Positions 47,471 through 59,328 are shown, counted from the first letter of the stretch. The stretch is DNA of 64,000 nt from Temnopleurus reevesii (GCA_036244855.1 BQKZ01000010.1:61881-125880); one strand, 5' to 3'. Numbers and translations: made by a program. The notes: generated by a model not told the origin, from the letters alone.

Positions 47471-47785
47471 TTGATCTTGCTTAAAGGCCATCTCACGCCT
47501 TTCCGTTTTCAGCCTGTGTCGGCCTCTATGGTTTTTAGAAATTAAAATATCCCCTTTAAAATAAGCGGATCAGACGGTGGACTGACGTTCGGATTGTGCT
47601 ATATTGAGCGCAGGTCCCTTAACTAATATTCAATATCGATTAAATTAAATAAATTAAATGAGTAAAGAACATTACTCTTATTGAAATTTAGAAAATGAAC
47701 GACAAACCCAGGTGTGTACGAGCCTGTCTTTCAGGGGTTTCTGGTTTGAGCCTATCCTCTTATACTACAAACAGTTATCGGCCCA

Positions 47786-48076
47786 CAGGTAATAATTACA
47801 AGAATAATGAACGGCTTTTATATAGCGCTTATCAACTCTTCATGAGAATTTCCAAAGCGCTCTACAATTGCAGCATCATTTCCCTGGTTTTAGCCCGGCA
47901 GCCACCATGCAATGCACTTGGCGTTTCAAGGAATGAGTACCCATTCACCTCACCTGGGTCGAGTGCAGCAGCAAATGTGGATGAATTTCTTGCTGAAGGA
48001 AATCAACGCCCTGGGTGGCACTCGAACCTAAGACTCTCTAGTTGAAAGGCGAGAGTCATGACCACTACACCACGGC
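47786..48076 (-). repeat. tRNA-derived SINE, full head
   Basis: On the minus strand the head reads GGCGCCGTGGTGTAGTGGTC and later TTAGGTTCGAGTGCCACCC (A and B boxes), followed by a body with CACCTGGGT and TTTAGCCCGGCAGCCA (both given as on the plus strand) and a TATATAGCGC end. The head is close to a tRNA-Glu/Asp type gene but lacks a paired acceptor stem end. Confidence 0.75.
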
Positions 48077-48489
48077 GCCTAATGTGTAAATTGTGCATTT
48101 CATTTACAAAAATGGTACAAATGGTACAAATGTACATCACTATAGACAAATTTACAACTTTCGTGACGTTATCTATTACCAGCTCTTAGAGAAATGTTGA
48201 GATTTGTCTTTATATTTATGAAATTCTATAAATGAAAATGGTGAAATATTGTGAAACTAAGTTGTTTTAATGATGTAAGTACATGCATTTCTCAGGTGTG
48301 TACAAACATGTGGAAAATGAAAATATTGAATTATGTTCATCTGTAAAAATTTGAAGAGTTGTAAATGTTTTGAGTAGCGGAACTTATTCTTATCCATAGA
48401 TGAGTGGATAGAAATGCATTATCCCATCAACAATGTCAGCAAATTGGGCATTTTTTCTAGTGGTTTTGCGATTTATGGATTCAGTGCAC

Positions 48490-48572
48490 CATAATAATAA
48501 TCATGTATGCAAGTAATATAGCGCACGTATCCACTCTCATTGCTGAGTGCTCAAGGCGCCTTACACCCGATT
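48490..48572 (-). repeat. SINE tail fragment, same family as 47786-48076
   Basis: Contains ATATAGCGCACGTATCCACTC and CTCAAGGCGCCTTACA only; the central and head parts are absent. Confidence 0.6.
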
Positions 48573-49230
48573 CATTCTATTTGCTAAAAACACAGACAAC
48601 ATTGGAAAAGTATAATTTTGTTGACCAGTGTAATCAAGTTTCCTTCATGCTTGGGTGAACACCGACTGTTTATGTCCAGGGTGTCAAAATGCCTTGCGCT
48701 AAAATTTGATTGACGCGAGATCATAAGACTTATCAGAGCAACTGTTTTCATTAAAAGTGAATTCCCCTATATAGTCCTGAATTAATGATAATGTTTTTCG
48801 TCTCATAATATTGTCACTTTTCTTGTACAAGTTTTAAGCAGTTTTTTAAACGGAAGGACGCCATAATGTCATTCCGTTACCGACCTCATTAATATGCATA
48901 TCTTAATAATGATTCAGAGATTCAACAAAAAATATCAGTGGATATTGAAGAACTTTGTTCTAGCCTTCCTTTTGCAAGGTATGAAATGCTCTTCCATCAC
49001 TCATTTTCTTGCAGTTCTTGCTTGAACTTTATTTTTTTTGTCTGAATGTGGAATCGTTTAGCGCGGAATTGCCCTAATAGTCTGAAGCGAAATTTTTGAC
49101 AGACAATGCAAACGTGTAAACACCCTGTCTAGCCACCAGGTACCTGATCAAACACTAACTCTGATTGTTATCAAACTTTATGTTCATTAATGTACATTTA
49201 CACATATGGAGATAATACAGCTGCTTCAAC

Positions 49231-49498
49231 TTAAAGGGGAACTAACTCCTGGATTTTTCTGGCTCTCATAGAACGGACAAAAATCAAATTAATAAACTAT
49301 TAGAATTTGAGCGAAAGCAGACAATTCGTTAAAAAGTTATGAATTTGTAAGTTCCCAGTGATTTCACGATCCCTGTTGCTTTTGGGGGTCCGTGCGGTCG
49401 GCAAATTTGGCAGAATCCGATTTTGCTCAAATTTTCAGTTCATCGGGTATTTCTTCATTTAATGATAACATGATAATTCCTGGGAAGGATTCCCCTTT
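49231..49498. mobile_element. Short MITE, TTTAAAGGGG family
   Basis: Left end TTAAAGGGGAACTAACTCC, right end GGGAAGGATTCCCCTTT. Internal blocks CACGATCCCTGTTGCTTTTG and GCGGTCGGCAAATTTGGCAG match 44176-44753, so it is a deletion derivative of that type. Confidence 0.7.
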
Positions 49499-50204
49499 GG
49501 CAGGATTTCTTACTACCTCATTCAAAGAGAACATTTCATAGTGGGCGAAAATTGATACCAGTTTACAGACGCCCCCCACCCTTTAATTCAATTTAGGAGC
49601 TGAAATGAGCATTATGTATACTCAAGAAAATTACGCTTCAAAATTACTTTAAAAAAAATAAAACTCTTCGCATCACATATTCTTGGGTTCAGTGATCCCG
49701 ACTTCAGGTGGACTTGGTTATGATGAAAACTGCATAGCGACATCTGCGTTCATTAATTTTCTCTTATTGTCGATGGAGAGAATTGCCATGTTGAGGGTTT
49801 TGTCTGCAAATCCCATTCTGGTTAGTAACATTTTTATTCAGCATATCCGAAATAGGCTAAAACTATCCTTATCTCTGCATTAATAGAAAATGCTTATGAC
49901 ATCCATCTTTTCAAAAAATTGGACCCAATTATCTTTTTAATCAATTATGTCCATGTCATCTAGTACAACTTTGCCTATCCTTTTTTTAATTTTTCACACG
50001 TTTAGGTGTCATTTTATTCTTCATAGCTCACTTTCTTTGGGAAATGAGATCTGTTCCCAGCACATTTCGTCACGGTGTCTTTTTAAATTGACAAACTTTT
50101 CCGGCTACTTCTCACCCCAAACCACTCAGGGATATAGGGGCGAACCCCTCCCATGTCATGTTAGAAGCGGAAAAATAAAGTAAAATTGGTAAAAAAAAAA
50201 TTGT

Positions 50205-50400
50205 TAAGATCTTTGTTGTTATAGATGCAATTTATATAGCACACGTATATCGACTCTGCTGAGTGCCCAAGGCGCTTTTCATTAGTATTACCCTGGCTTT
50301 AGCCCGGCAGCCATCCGCGGCGCACTTGGCATTTCAAGGAATAAATATTCCTGCCAGTTACCCATTCACCTCACCTGGGTTGAGTGCAGCACAATACAAT
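50205..50400 (-). repeat. SINE body, same family, head missing
   Basis: Shares TATATAGCACACGTAT, TTTAGCCCGGCAGCCA, GGCATTTCAAGGAATA and CACCTCACCTGGGTTGAGTG with 47786-48076. Lies about 150 bp upstream of the sulfotransferase-like start codon. Confidence 0.7.
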
Positions 50401-50548
50401 GCAATAGAAGTTTTCCCACCGTTTTCTATCTTTTTTTAATTCTTCTATAATATATTCATATTTATCTATCTTTACAAATCATACACATATAAGCTACATT
50501 TATTCTGCTCATCGCACACAATTTTCTTTCTTTCCTTCATCAGTCACT

Positions 50549-52409
50549 ATGTCGTCGAATCAGGCCAGGATGATGATCTGGAGTTCACCGAGGTCACTCT
50601 CCACTGCGTTCGCCCGTTCGATGTCGGCTCGAGGTGACACAAAGGTCTTCTGGGAACCGTATCTCAACTGCTACATCTACGGCAGGGAGAGGAAAATTCA
50701 CTGGGCAGAGGACAAACCTGGTAAGAGAGTGCATGGAATATTTAAAGGGGAATTTTTATGAAACTGTATATTTCCTTTTTCTTATTTGTCTTTTCAATAA
50801 ACATTGATATCCACCACCTTTTTCATCTCTTTTTATTTCATGGAGGTGAAATATCAAAAAATGTTATGGTTGTCCGGTGGGTTGGGACATCGATCTGTCA
50901 ATCATTATGACGTCATATGCAGACACTGTTGAGCAAGAACCGACGTTTGCGTGTGTCACTCTATGCATTTATGATATTGTTTGGCGCCAATTATACCCGC
51001 TATTTGAACATTTTTTTTAATATACGGAACGTGGCAGATTCTTCAGAAGTTGAGGAAATCACTCATTCAAGTCCTGACTCAGATTTTAAGGAGGACATTG
51101 AACAAGGAGGAGAAATATTAGGGGCACAATCCTACATGTTTGAGTCCGTGGTTTTGATGCAGGACTGGATATGACGTCACAGACTCCGCCTGTCAAAAGA
51201 TTGCCGTAGAGGGGGTATTTCTGGGAGGCGGGGCATAGCTCTCTGACCCAGATAGAAATGTTAATGGAAAATATTTTTTTTAAATACTAAGAGGCGTATT
51301 TTTTGGAAGGAAATGGAATCATTATGTAAAAAAATATTATGCAATTTTCAATGTATCATGATGTGTCATAAAAGTTCCCCTTTAAAGCATTTCTTATTTT
51401 GGCACTGCAGCAGTGAAAAACCATGGTACATAAGACTAACTAATATACTCAATTCACACTCAAGACAGTGTTTACTTAAAATCCCCTCAATCCTTTTTTT
51501 TTTTTAATTCATATTCAGTTTGGAAATTTGATTTGTTAGGGTTGGGAGTAATACCGTAAAACGGAATGAATATGGGCAGTTCTAAACTTCTCTGGACCGT
51601 ATACATTTTTTTCAGCATAGCCCCCAGACTCAAGTGTTTTGTGCTTATTTCATGTTAACCAGTCCAAGCCTATTCTTCGCATAGTTTTGGTAAATTATGC
51701 ATTTTATTTCATTTGCTCTTTAAGCAGCATGCACCACGTGTTTTCATTTTGACACTTCAATCTCTGTGCTCTAGATCTTATGAACGAAAAATACACAATC
51801 GATTACGTAAACGGACTGATGACATCATCACACCCGGATTCGAAAGTTCTCTTTGCCAAATGCATGATCGAGGCCATCGTCGGAGACTTCGGTTCGGTAG
51901 CCCCTGGATACAAACATTCCTTCCTAATCAGAAACCCTTACAAGATGTTCCGATCATACGAGAAAATCAGCGACGGTGTCCTACCGATCGACATTAAGGC
52001 GACGTTCTTTAACATCTACCACGAACTGGAGAAGTTTTATGACCACGTGACCAACGTGCTCGGCCAATCAGCGACTCCGATTATCGATGCAGACGATCTT
52101 CTCGCACAACCCGAAGCTGTGCTATCCAAGTACTGCGAGTTGGTGGGTATTCCGTTCACGCACAAGATGTTGAAATGGGAGAGCATCGAAGACCCGGGAG
52201 TTCTGGGGTGGGAGTGCGTGGATGTCGGAGCAATCACACAGAAGAAATATACGGAGAGTGTCATATACACCAATGCTTTAAGGACTACAGGTTTCGGAGA
52301 GGGTTCGAAGAAAGAAGAAAATGAGGAATATTCTGCGCTTGTAAGGGAGTGTGCAGAGCACGCCATGCCGGTGTATGAGAGATTATACAAGCTACGAATA
52401 AAAGTGTGA
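50549..52409 (+). CDS. Sulfotransferase-like P-loop protein (often annotated 'branched-chain-amino-acid aminotransferase-like')
   Basis: Two exons: 50549-50720 and 51775-52409, join in phase (K-P-D), 268 residues. The N-terminus has a P-loop-like WSSPRSLSTAFARSM (residues 11-25), which in this family binds the 5'-phosphosulfate side of PAPS; RNPYKMFRSY at 110-119 resembles the 3'-phosphate-binding block. IIDADDLLAQPEAVLSKYCE and KMLKWESIEDPG are typical of the small stand-alone sulfotransferase-like proteins found in many invertebrates and bacteria. The common database name with 'aminotransferase' is misleading, since no PLP motif is present. Enzyme activity is not proven. Start is the first ATG, just after a CTTCATCAG that could be the acceptor of a 5' UTR exon. 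The intron carries a MITE (50741-51386). Confidence 0.88.
50741..51386. mobile_element. MITE in the intron of the sulfotransferase-like gene
   Basis: Left end TTTAAAGGGGAATTTTTATG and right end CATAAAAGTTCCCCTTTAAA are inverted repeats. About 646 bp. It starts only 20 bp after the splice donor and fills most of the 1054-bp intron. Confidence 0.7.
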
Positions 52410-54997
52410 TATTATTCTGTACATGAGATTTGCATGTAGCATGTATAATTATGATTATTTGACTTTGGAATTTCCCCCTTTTTTTATCTTTTTCATTGCA
52501 ATTTATGTTTCAAGGGTGCTATTTCTTGTTCGACTGTTCAAGGGTTTGAACAGTGGATTAATACTCGTTTAGGTTATCTGTCCAAATATATTAGTACTCT
52601 GACTCCCTATATTCCAAGACACAAAACTAGAAATGTTGCATAATCTAATTATAATTCGTTTTATACCAAAACTTGAAATCTATCAAAGTACAAGCATTGA
52701 ATAATCTAAACAATGTCCTAAAAGTGATACATCTTTTAGAATTTAGTAATAACTGAATAGAGTAATATACACTTGCTATGTAACTGTAGATTTGCAATGA
52801 ATTATATTTCTAGTTTGAACACTTGTAATATTTTAAAATATTTAGAAAATAGTATACTTCGAGGAAAAGTGCTCGTGATGTTATCAGTTGCAATATTATA
52901 TCCTTTTTTTAATTATGAACGATATTCGCGTAACAAATCTTTGCGTATTCTGAGATTTTTCATCTTCGAATTAAAAATAGCTAACTTGGCAAAAAAGTGT
53001 AATATTGTATCTTTAGGGAAAAGATAAAAGATGCTCCCAAACAGGGTCAAAATTGTACTTTTTTCTAAGTGTGTATATTTGTAAGTATATATGTGTAACG
53101 GCGGAATTACAACGCATCAACAGCATACGATACTTGTGAATGTTTAAAAAATAAAATTGCGAAATTTTCTGTAATCTTCAAGAATATTTCCATTCCTGAA
53201 CAACTCACTCTGACTCAGATTAATTGTTTTTAAAATGTCATCTTATTTTAATTTCATTTCATATATTCCCAACTTCCAACAATAAAAACAAATGTTTACA
53301 TCATTTTAAAAATATGATAAAACATGAAAAACGCATGATCAATAAAGAGGGTTTTGGCATGCGGCATGAACCTCTAAAGATAGGCTTGCGTTGCAGTACC
53401 AATTACCACAAAAATACGTATCAAACGTATAAGGCCTTTTTTGAAAAATTTAAACAATATTATATACAAATAAACGCATGTATTTTTTTGAACGTACATA
53501 GTTCGGATATATCGATGACTATACGACACTGCATGCCTCCAACAGTAGTCATCTCTAAAGCCCCGGTCACATATGGACCCCGGAAGCAACACGATTCACC
53601 CCGACTCTTTGTTAATTCACAGTTAACTGCCTCAGAACAACGAGTCGGGGTGAATCGTGTTGCTTCCGGGGTCCTATGTGACCGGGGCTTAACCACTATT
53701 GCACTCATACAATCCTCAAGTGATTTCAATAGACCAGTTTCATAATGTATTCAAATTTTATGCACGCTTCTTTGTCAAACGCACAATGACAAAATATTTG
53801 TTCATCTGTTATAGAATAATCGTATTTCAATAGAAGGAATGTGAAAAGTATGTGATGGTTGTTGCTAGGTTGGTCGAGCTACAATGTTTGTCCAACCTAG
53901 CAACGTTAATGTATGCAAGTAGTATTATGAGTATTGAATTCGTATTATGTTCTGACAGCCGAATACATAGTTCATCTTAGGATAAACGAGAATAAATTTG
54001 AATACATTTGAAGTGGTCTATTGGAGAGAACGACTTCTACTAAGGAAGTAATCACATGATGTTGAATTGGAACTATAATTTTGTGAAAAAAGCCTTAAAA
54101 ACCTACAGAATACAATTTATGAAATATATTTGATTAAAAGAAAATAGAATTAGCACATTGTTGATGTTTTCATCATTATAGTTTATGCCCATAATGTTGC
54201 AGAAATAAATGAACGAATTCAAATAGATTGGGGACGACATTTTTTTGCAAAATTAACGGAACAAAGACAAATTCAAGATACACGGCATTTTGGTAGCACC
54301 ATAAATACACCCGTAAAATACCAAATACCGTACATAGTCGGATAGAAATAGAACATTGTGAGTTTTAAATAATAGTGAATATCTTAATTCCACTTTCTAT
54401 ACCGTGTCTCCTAATAAACTTACAAACGGACTTTTGTCGTTGACAACTTCAAAATTAATATACAACTTTAATCGACATTTCAAAATACATAGCATTTCGA
54501 GTTATCAATCACACAAGTCTGATTGTAATTTTCATCGGAACAAAAGGTAGACGCAAAATGCTGTCCCAAGATACTGCTACATAAAGAACACGATGTAAAC
54601 TATTTCCGTAAATAAAATCGGTCATGGACAATAGACCCGTACGCCGTGTATTTGACTGTGCGGACACAACAATAACAAGCTGGTTCCGATTTGAACAGCA
54701 TTGCAAAGAAGCATTGAATTGGCGTTCGGATTTTTTTCGCAAACAGATTATCTCGTGTTCAGGATAAAAACTGTTTGTATATACAATTTAAAGGCCACCG
54801 CACAGTACACGACTTTCAGTCATACGACCTTACGACCAATTTTGCATACTACATATACTTGCCGTTATATGACCATGATGACGTATTATCTCATGTTTTG
54901 GTATTTGTGATATTGGTTTTAATGTACGTTGTACAATTGAAAGGCGTGTAATGTCCAGTGGCCTTAAAACATTATAAATCGTATAGAATCCGCATGC
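52410..54997. other. Intergenic, convergent 3' ends
   Basis: The sulfotransferase-like gene and TMEM26-like gene 2 point toward this region. Apart from the MITE at 53559-53692 I see no gene. It must contain both polyadenylation sites; several AATAAA occur, including 53148. Confidence 0.6.
53559..53692. mobile_element. Palindromic MITE, GCCCCGGTCACAT family, copy 1
   Basis: The arms (AAGCCCCGGTCACATATGG and CCTATGTGACCGGGGCTT) continue through AGCAACACGATTCACCCC. Nearly perfect inverted arms of about 55 bp with a small centre (TTCACAGTTAACTGCC). Confidence 0.85.
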
Positions 54998-56053
54998 TCA
55001 ATCTGTTTTATCATGAAGGGTTTTGTCTGTATTCGGAGGTATCTCGTCATTTTTCTCAATAGCCACGTCCTGAGAAACATGTTCATGTGGTTCTGAATCT
55101 TCCCGAAATTCTTCCGTAGTTTGGATGTTATTGTCACCTTCGAGTTCATTTTCGTATTTGACCTCATCGTCTTGCGATACGCTTTCAGCTTTAGAATCGT
55201 TTAGGGGTGCGACTTCAGGTCCGGATAAGTTTTGCAGTACGTCTTCAGCTTGCGTTACGTTTCCATCATCGTCGCCGTTATCAGCACTGCTATCATCGCT
55301 GCCTTCGTTGGATATGGTGACGACAACTTCGGCTGCGTTATCCACGTCTTGCCCTGAAGGGTCGCCAGACTCTAAGTCTCCTGGCCTCACGACCTGACAC
55401 TGGTTGGCATCCGTGACGCCGCGGCGACCTCTGAACGAAAATGTGCCATCGTGTTTCTTGATGCAGTGCTGGTTCACCTTTACGATGATCCGGTACGACT
55501 GCAGGAGGACGATGAGAGCGTTCTTAGCGGCGAAGAAGATGAGGGTCTCCCCAATGTAGCCCGTAGAGAACATGATGTAGAGCCGTAGGACCAGGTATGG
55601 CCCGTCCTGCATGAAGATGCTCACGGTCAAAGCCCATATTTCGCTTTCGCAGCAGCAGCAGAAGTAGGTCTTACAGTTATATCCGCAACCTCTCGCCGCG
55701 TCGACCTCCCCATCAGCGGCGTCGGAAGAGTCCTCGCGTTCGATCGGGCCAGCAACGCGCGGTTTCCTCTGCTTCACCGCGGTCAACCCGAGAGGAATCT
55801 GCAGGAGACTCCAGCACCACACAGCGAAGATAAACCCGACGTAGACCTTATCGCAAGCCACCGCCTCGATGCTAAGACTGTCCGTGGAGAACTCCAACAT
55901 GTCCAGCGCCATGGCTGTCAGAGCCAATAGGAGACTGGAGAGCTGATCACGTGATAGTTTGCCATTTGGCGCCATCCAGCGACCGAAGATGATGACAAGC
56001 ATCATGATTTGCTGGGAGAGCATGGAGTAGCGTCTGCTCAAGTCATGGGTGTC
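54998..56053 (-). CDS. TMEM26-like gene 2, exon 3 (terminal)
   Basis: Acceptor TTTCACACAAG. Five or so hydrophobic segments, then an acidic tail rich in Asp, Glu and Ser, ending DKTLHDKTD. The tail is probably cytoplasmic and disordered. Confidence 0.85.
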   Translation of the reverse strand, partial: DTHDLSRRYSMLSQQIMMLVIIFGRWMAPNGKLSRDQLSSLLLALTAMALDMLEFSTDSLSIEAVACDKVYVGFIFAVWCWSLLQIPLGLTAVKQRKPRVAGPIEREDSSDAADGEVDAARGCGYNCKTYFCCCCESEIWALTVSIFMQDGPYLVLRLYIMFSTGYIGETLIFFAAKNALIVLLQSYRIIVKVNQHCIKKHDGTFSFRGRRGVTDANQCQVVRPGDLESGDPSGQDVDNAAEVVVTISNEGSDDSSADNGDDDGNVTQAEDVLQNLSGPEVAPLNDSKAESVSQDDEVKYENELEGDNNIQTTEEFREDSEPHEHVSQDVAIEKNDEIPPNTDKTLHDKTD

Positions 56054-59000
56054 CTTGTGTGAAAACGACACGAAAAAGAAAACATAATGTTGTAAGATCA
56101 AATCAATTAAATTTTATGGGCAATCAATTTGAACTTTCAGAAATGACATAAACCATTACTCTAGATTAAGATATATGTAATACAGTCAAAATGTACTGAT
56201 ATAAATGTTATTATTGCGGAAGTATACAAGTGTTAAGCATGTCTGAGACGAATCACAATTGGCACTAGATTGAGAACAAGCCCGGTTATAAAGTAGATAA
56301 GGAAAGATACGCCAAATGAAAGAAAAATAAAAGGAAGACGTATATAAAACTATAAAAGTAGATTTGGAAAAGAGAAGGTAAAAGAAGTGAAAGCTGATTA
56401 ATCAAAATACAGCCTTTATCAATCCATCACTTATAAACTTCATGTACCATAATGTACTAAAATCATACACTGTTCTTGCTACCTACATGATTGAGCTTGC
56501 TTGTGTTGTTCCCTATAATGTTCTCCATATCCACTCCGCTCTCGTCTTCGAGTGTATCTGCGAGCTTCGCAGTGCACTCGTCATAAAACGTTATGGGGCA
56601 AGATGACATCCCTGAGGAACCCACGAAGTAGATTCGGTAGTTCAGTGCGTAGATCTCAAGTACGATTATACATGGCACGACCCACAGCATGTAGATGAAC
56701 ACACTCGGTATGAACCTATGAAAACAAAATGTTGACAAATTTGTTCTTATATTCTCGCTTCACAACATACAAAAAAGACCATATTACTATTACTTGCACA
56801 ACATCTACTTCTATCCCTACTAATATCAGTAATATAGTAATAGTAATAGCAATATTTAATAGTAATATTTTTTTCCTTAAAACCCCGGGCACATAGAGGC
56901 CCTGAAGCAACACGATTCAACACGATTCTTTGTTGATTCACAGTTAACTGCCTAAGAACAAAGAGTCGTGTTGAATCATGTTGCTCCCCAGGCCCTATGT
57001 GACCGGGGCTTTAACATATTGATAATGATCAAATTACATGATTATCATAAGGGTATAATACTGAAAAATATTGTACAGAAAATATACCATTACCTTACAA
57101 CTAATATGCTGTAAAAACAAAATTGAATGCTTTCACGCTAAGTTAGTGATACATATCCCAGGATGATAGTGAATTGTTTTAAGCCAGGTGCAGAAATTAC
57201 TGAATAAGTTCAGCAATATGACCAACCTGTACTAGCTTTGTGTTTACACTGAACTATTTTTTTTACATGTCGCTGTTAAATAAATAGTGTTAAATCGCTT
57301 GTTTACCTAAGATCTACAGAACCGCTGAGCTTACAAAATTCATGTGAGTTGTTTAGGCCTAAATTTTGGCTGAATTGGCTAAATTTCATTTGGATTCTCC
57401 AAAATGTTAGCGATTGTCTCTAAACTTTCCACATATTAATTTGTTTTAATGATCATTCCAAATTCAGGACATTCTTGCCAAGTCGAAACGAAAGTGACAT
57501 TTGCCATCCACCCCAAAATGAGTCCATGCGGTATTTGATTAACTGAGTTACAGCGTTGTACTCAGATTTACCCCTTTTTGACACAACGCCTGCTGTTTAA
57601 TATCAAAGCTATTATACACCCCGTTCTCATGATAAAAGAGAAGGAGCTATCCTCTTTTGGGGCACTCAAAATGCTGGCGTGATCCCGTAATTTTAACTGC
57701 AATTTGTTCATAATGTGAGAGATTAAGAGTGGTCTTCTTGTCGTAATGAGGAACCCGACCCCACCCCATCCCAAAAGAAATAGGGGAATGAGGATAAATT
57801 CTGAGGGCGGTTTAATTAATAATTGTAATTTCCAGGCGCTCTCCAAGACTTATGAACACATCAAAGATCGCACTGGCGAGCAATAAATTTAGTAATAACA
57901 ACAGCGTCATATATTTTGACCCTTACGACATTAATTACGAATTTGTTCAATTTGGCATCTCTTTCCCACAAAATATGCATTGGGATTATTAATTTTCTAT
58001 CATTATCATCATCATGAATATCTTGGCTTGGAATGGGTTACGAATTGTATGTTTTATATCAGTTTGATTGGCAGTCAGAAAATTATAATTTGTTTATTAG
58101 CCTTATCCTCGATGTACTCACAATTTAAAAAAAAAATAATTGGACGCTAATTGAGTTTTATAATAATATTTTATAACCAAAAAGAATTCCACAATACATG
58201 ATTGTACATTGTATGTACGCAGTATATACTTTCATAATTCCTTGGAATTAAAGTCTGATTTTTATTTTCATTTTGACTTTTTACTATATTTTCTATGAAC
58301 AGATGAAACCAAAATCTTCAGCCTTTAAGTCGTCATGACTTTAATTAGTATATTGCCCCAGAAACAGATGTACATTGGAAAATAATGACGTTTGAGGCAA
58401 CGAAAGGCCAACAAACTGGTCTTAATTTATATGTTAATAACATTCTTTTGATTCGACTTGTGAGCCAAAATAATGACTTTGTGCCAAAAAACTGCTAGAT
58501 TAAATTCTTGATTTGTATGATTTATAACATTCTTTTCATTTTTGAAAATTAAAAAAAATGATATTGACAAAAAAATCAGTTCGGGCCAATTTAAAATGGT
58601 TGGTCGGTGGAGGCAACAAAAAAATATTCTAAGGCCTAATTACGCTTACCATGTCCATTCCCCTTTTCTCTTGTACTTGATAGTGAACTGTTAATGACCT
58701 TCGAACTCCCCCCCATTGGTATATTCTGTCAGAAACAGATGGCTGTGCCGCTGTATACTTCACTTCTGGGCCAAGTAAAGCCGAGGTAGTGTCTAAAATT
58801 GCCTATTTACAGCCAGATTTCCTATGTATAATTAAACAATTATTTTGATCTTTCTATTTGAATGAAAAGTAAAACAAACCAATAAAAAATCAAGTCGGGC
58901 TAATTTCAGAAGGGTTGGTCGGTGAAGGGCAACAAAAAATATTCTAAGGCCTAATTACGCTTACCATGTCCATTCCCCCTTTCTCTTGTACTTGATTGTG

Positions 59001-59170
59001 ATGACGGCCTCGACTACGGACGCCAAGAGGAGGACGTTGATGAGGAATACCCAGTTTTCGTTGAGGACGTTGTGGACGAAGAACGACATGATGATGCCGT
59101 TGACGGCATACACGACACGGACGATGATTGCCTTGGCGGCTGCGAACAGCGAAGCCCCACCTCTCGCCAT
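54998..59170 (-). CDS. TMEM26-like multi-pass membrane protein, gene 2
   Basis: Three exons: 58965-59170, 56487-56715, 54998-56053; 496 residues. Exon phases (2, 0) equal those of gene 1 at 37-42 kb, so the two are paralogues. N-terminal hydrophobic segments lie at about 15-32 and 41-58, then FIPSVFIYMLWVVPCIIVLE in exon 2. Exon 3 begins DTHDLSRRYSMLSQQIMMLV and carries IIFGRWMAPNGKLSRDQLSS, MALDMLEFSTDSLSIEAVAC, WCWSLLQIPLGL, SIFMQDGPYLVLRLYIM and FFAAKNALIVLLQSYRI. It has a Cys-rich loop (CGYNCKTYFCCCCESE) and a long acidic tail of about 150 residues, absent from vertebrate TMEM26. Function of the family is poorly known. The start is the only in-frame ATG before the first membrane segment. 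Confidence 0.88.
56487..56715 (-). CDS. TMEM26-like gene 2, exon 2
   Basis: Acceptor TTTTCATAG, donor GTAGGT after a His codon. I chose this donor over GTAGCA 4 bases further on because only it gives phase 0, as in gene 1. Encodes one membrane segment and a loop with NNTS (possible N-glycosylation). Confidence 0.8.
56880..57013. mobile_element. Palindromic MITE, GCCCCGGTCACAT family, copy 2
   Basis: Shares the centre TTGATTCACAGTTAACTGCC and the arm block GAAGCAACACGATTC with 53559-53692. Bordered by TTAA-like sequence. Lies in the intron between exons 1 and 2 of TMEM26-like gene 2. Confidence 0.85.
58560..58695. repeat. Partial duplicate of TMEM26-like gene 2 exon 1 donor region
   Basis: Matches 58865-58995 (shared blocks AATATTCTAAGGCCTAATTA, CGCTTACCATGTCCATTCCC). 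It contains the last about 11 codons of exon 1 plus the donor and intron start, with no start codon. A local tandem duplication of about 300 bp spacing. Confidence 0.75.
58965..59170 (-). CDS. TMEM26-like gene 2, exon 1
   Basis: Encodes MARGGASLFAAAKAIIVRVV and on to IKYKRKGEWTW with the final codon split by GTAAGC. The same ending (NEDGEWKW) in gene 1 supports the border. A short copy of its 3' end lies at about 58660-58690. Confidence 0.85.
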
Positions 59171-59306
59171 TGTGGTCAGTGTCGAACTTCAATCTGCAAT
59201 TTTTAAGATGATTATGAAAAAAAATCATAGGTAAAACTTCATAACGATCATCAACCTTTTGTGTGTTGAATAAGTTCTGAAGGAAGTTGTGCAAATATGC
59301 AAACGA

Positions 59307-59328
59307 AAACACCTATATAGGTGTTTTT
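59307..59328. promoter_or_regulatory. Perfect 22-bp palindrome containing a CArG box
   Basis: Palindrome centred on CCTATATAGG, which fits the SRF/MADS consensus CC(A/T)6GG exactly and also contains TATATA. It lies 137-158 bp upstream of the TMEM26-like gene 2 start codon. Whether it works as a CArG box or TATA box is not shown. Confidence 0.4.

Noticed and set aside
50917..51174. 85-codon frame in the sulfotransferase-like intron
   Set aside because: It lies inside the intronic MITE, has no family signal, and the flanking exons join in phase without it.
51780..51997. Overlapping frames on both strands in the sulfotransferase-like exon 2
   Set aside because: Shadows of a GC-richer coding exon with a recognised product.
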